A DNA stretch of 61,126 nucleotides. Origin: an uncultured Clostridia bacterium. GTDB taxonomy: Bacteria; Bacillota; Clostridia; Christensenellales; Borkfalkiaceae. Under the pieces are notes generated by a model that worked only from the letters and a program-made list of their open reading frames with translations, had not been told where the DNA came from and ran no database searches. This document shows, piece after piece, positions 60,833 to 61,126 of the stretch (the stretch's first letter is position 1; the number at the start of each line of letters is the position of its first letter). The stretch lies in contig CANOUP010000010.1 in the NCBI GenBank assembly GCA_947570625.1, positions 1-61,126 of the forward strand, written 5' to 3'. The position numbers and the translations under genes are program-made.

Positions 60833-61126
60833 TTATTCTCCTTTTATTGCAGGGTCTTCGATTCCGTTGGCTTTAAACGCCTCGGCGCGGTCGCGACAGG
60901 TAGCGCATACGCCGCAAGGTCTTTCGCCGCCCGAATAACAGCTCCAGGTATATTTGTACGGAACTCCGAGTTCAAGCCCCTTTTTTACTACCTGAGATTT
61001 GTTTAAGTTTACAAAGGGCGCAAGAATTTTAAGCTGTCCTCCGCTGCCCGTATAAATTGCTTCGCCCATAGCGGAATTGAACTTTTCGCTGCAATCGGGA
61101 TAGGCGTTGCCCGCCGCGTCGTCGCT
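60833..61126 (-). CDS. queC: 7-cyano-7-deazaguanine synthase QueC, N-terminus outside window
   Basis: The C-terminal 97 residues are present. QueC converts 7-carboxy-7-deazaguanine to preQ0 using ATP and ammonia. The visible part starts [20 protein letters not shown], has [20 protein letters not shown], and contains the zinc-binding Cys set [18 protein letters not shown]. The reading frame is open to the window edge with no start, so the ATP-binding PP-loop lies beyond 61126. It is the first visible gene of a queC-queF unit. Confidence 0.95.
   Translation of the reverse strand, partial: SDDAAGNAYPDCSEKFNSAMGEAIYTGSGGQLKILAPFVNLNKSQVVKKGLELGVPYKYTWSCYSGGERPCGVCATCRDRAEAFKANGIEDPAIKGE

Overview
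The window comes from a spore-forming bacterium of the Firmicutes (Clostridia) type. The evidence is a GerA/GerB/GerC germinant-receptor operon, spmA-spmB, a SpoIVFA/SpoIVFB-like pair, a T-box leader on ileS, AAGGAGG-type ribosome binding sites and TTGACA-N17-TATAAT promoters. Base composition is moderate and fairly even, with many GCG/GCC/CGC codons. I infer an uncultured gut Clostridium-like lineage, because BspA-type leucine-rich lipoproteins are present, but the sequence does not settle genus. No rRNA, insertion sequence, phage gene or CRISPR array was found.

Layout. 1-700: three tRNA genes (Asp, Ile2/CAT, Pro) and a 58-residue acidic protein whose promoter abuts its ATG. 780-3150: a DUF218 protein, a PnuC-type vitamin transporter behind a predicted attenuator, and a BI-1-like membrane protein. 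3154-12324 (minus): T-box/ileS, tsaD, a small helical protein, prfB and secA. 12486-15958: adenine deaminase and a purine permease, a salvage pair. 16139-18782: an ArsR-family sensor and a two-HMA-domain P1B ATPase for Zn/Cd/Pb efflux. 18882-23757: ligA, pcrA, a hypothetical gene and rpsU. 23855-27723: an ArsP_2-type permease, a MalK-like ATPase with degenerate catalytic loops, queH and a divergent carbamoyltransferase. 27767-31021: a phosphoesterase, trmB, a membrane protein and a BspA-like lipoprotein. 31067-34852: gerA, gerB, gerC. 34970-36713: PadR, DUF1700 and DUF4097. 36779-40805: OGG-type glycosylase, phospholipase C-like protein, SpoIVFA/B-like pair and rsmA. 41017-48943: a second BspA-like lipoprotein, tatD-metG, spmAB and a MacB-type ABC transporter.

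The most unusual part is 49055-59001, seven minus-strand genes packed with gaps or overlaps of at most 12 bp. In order of transcription they encode a 906-residue zinc-ribbon/TPR/TIR-like protein whose presumed catalytic Glu is Val, two large helical proteins ending in a membrane hairpin, a 59-residue acidic protein, a 142-residue protein, a Ycf46-like AAA+ ATPase, and a third paralogue of the membrane-hairpin family. One promoter, bracketed by a GTGTGAAA/TTTCACAC dyad, drives the operon, and a terminator closes it. I know of no described system with this composition. A membrane-associated sensor or remodelling machine is inference only.

After the island come tRNA-Leu, a 38-nt GC palindrome, an SPL-like radical SAM protein, queF and the 3' part of queC. 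With the distant queH these point to queuosine synthesis.

Two regulatory themes recur. Several genes lack a Shine-Dalgarno sequence and have a -10 box 6-8 nt before ATG (58-aa ORF, pcrA, queH, carbamoyltransferase, BspA-like lipoprotein, perhaps trmB), which suggests leaderless transcripts. Several promoters (ade, purine permease, ogg) are embedded in the terminator hairpin of the preceding transcription unit.
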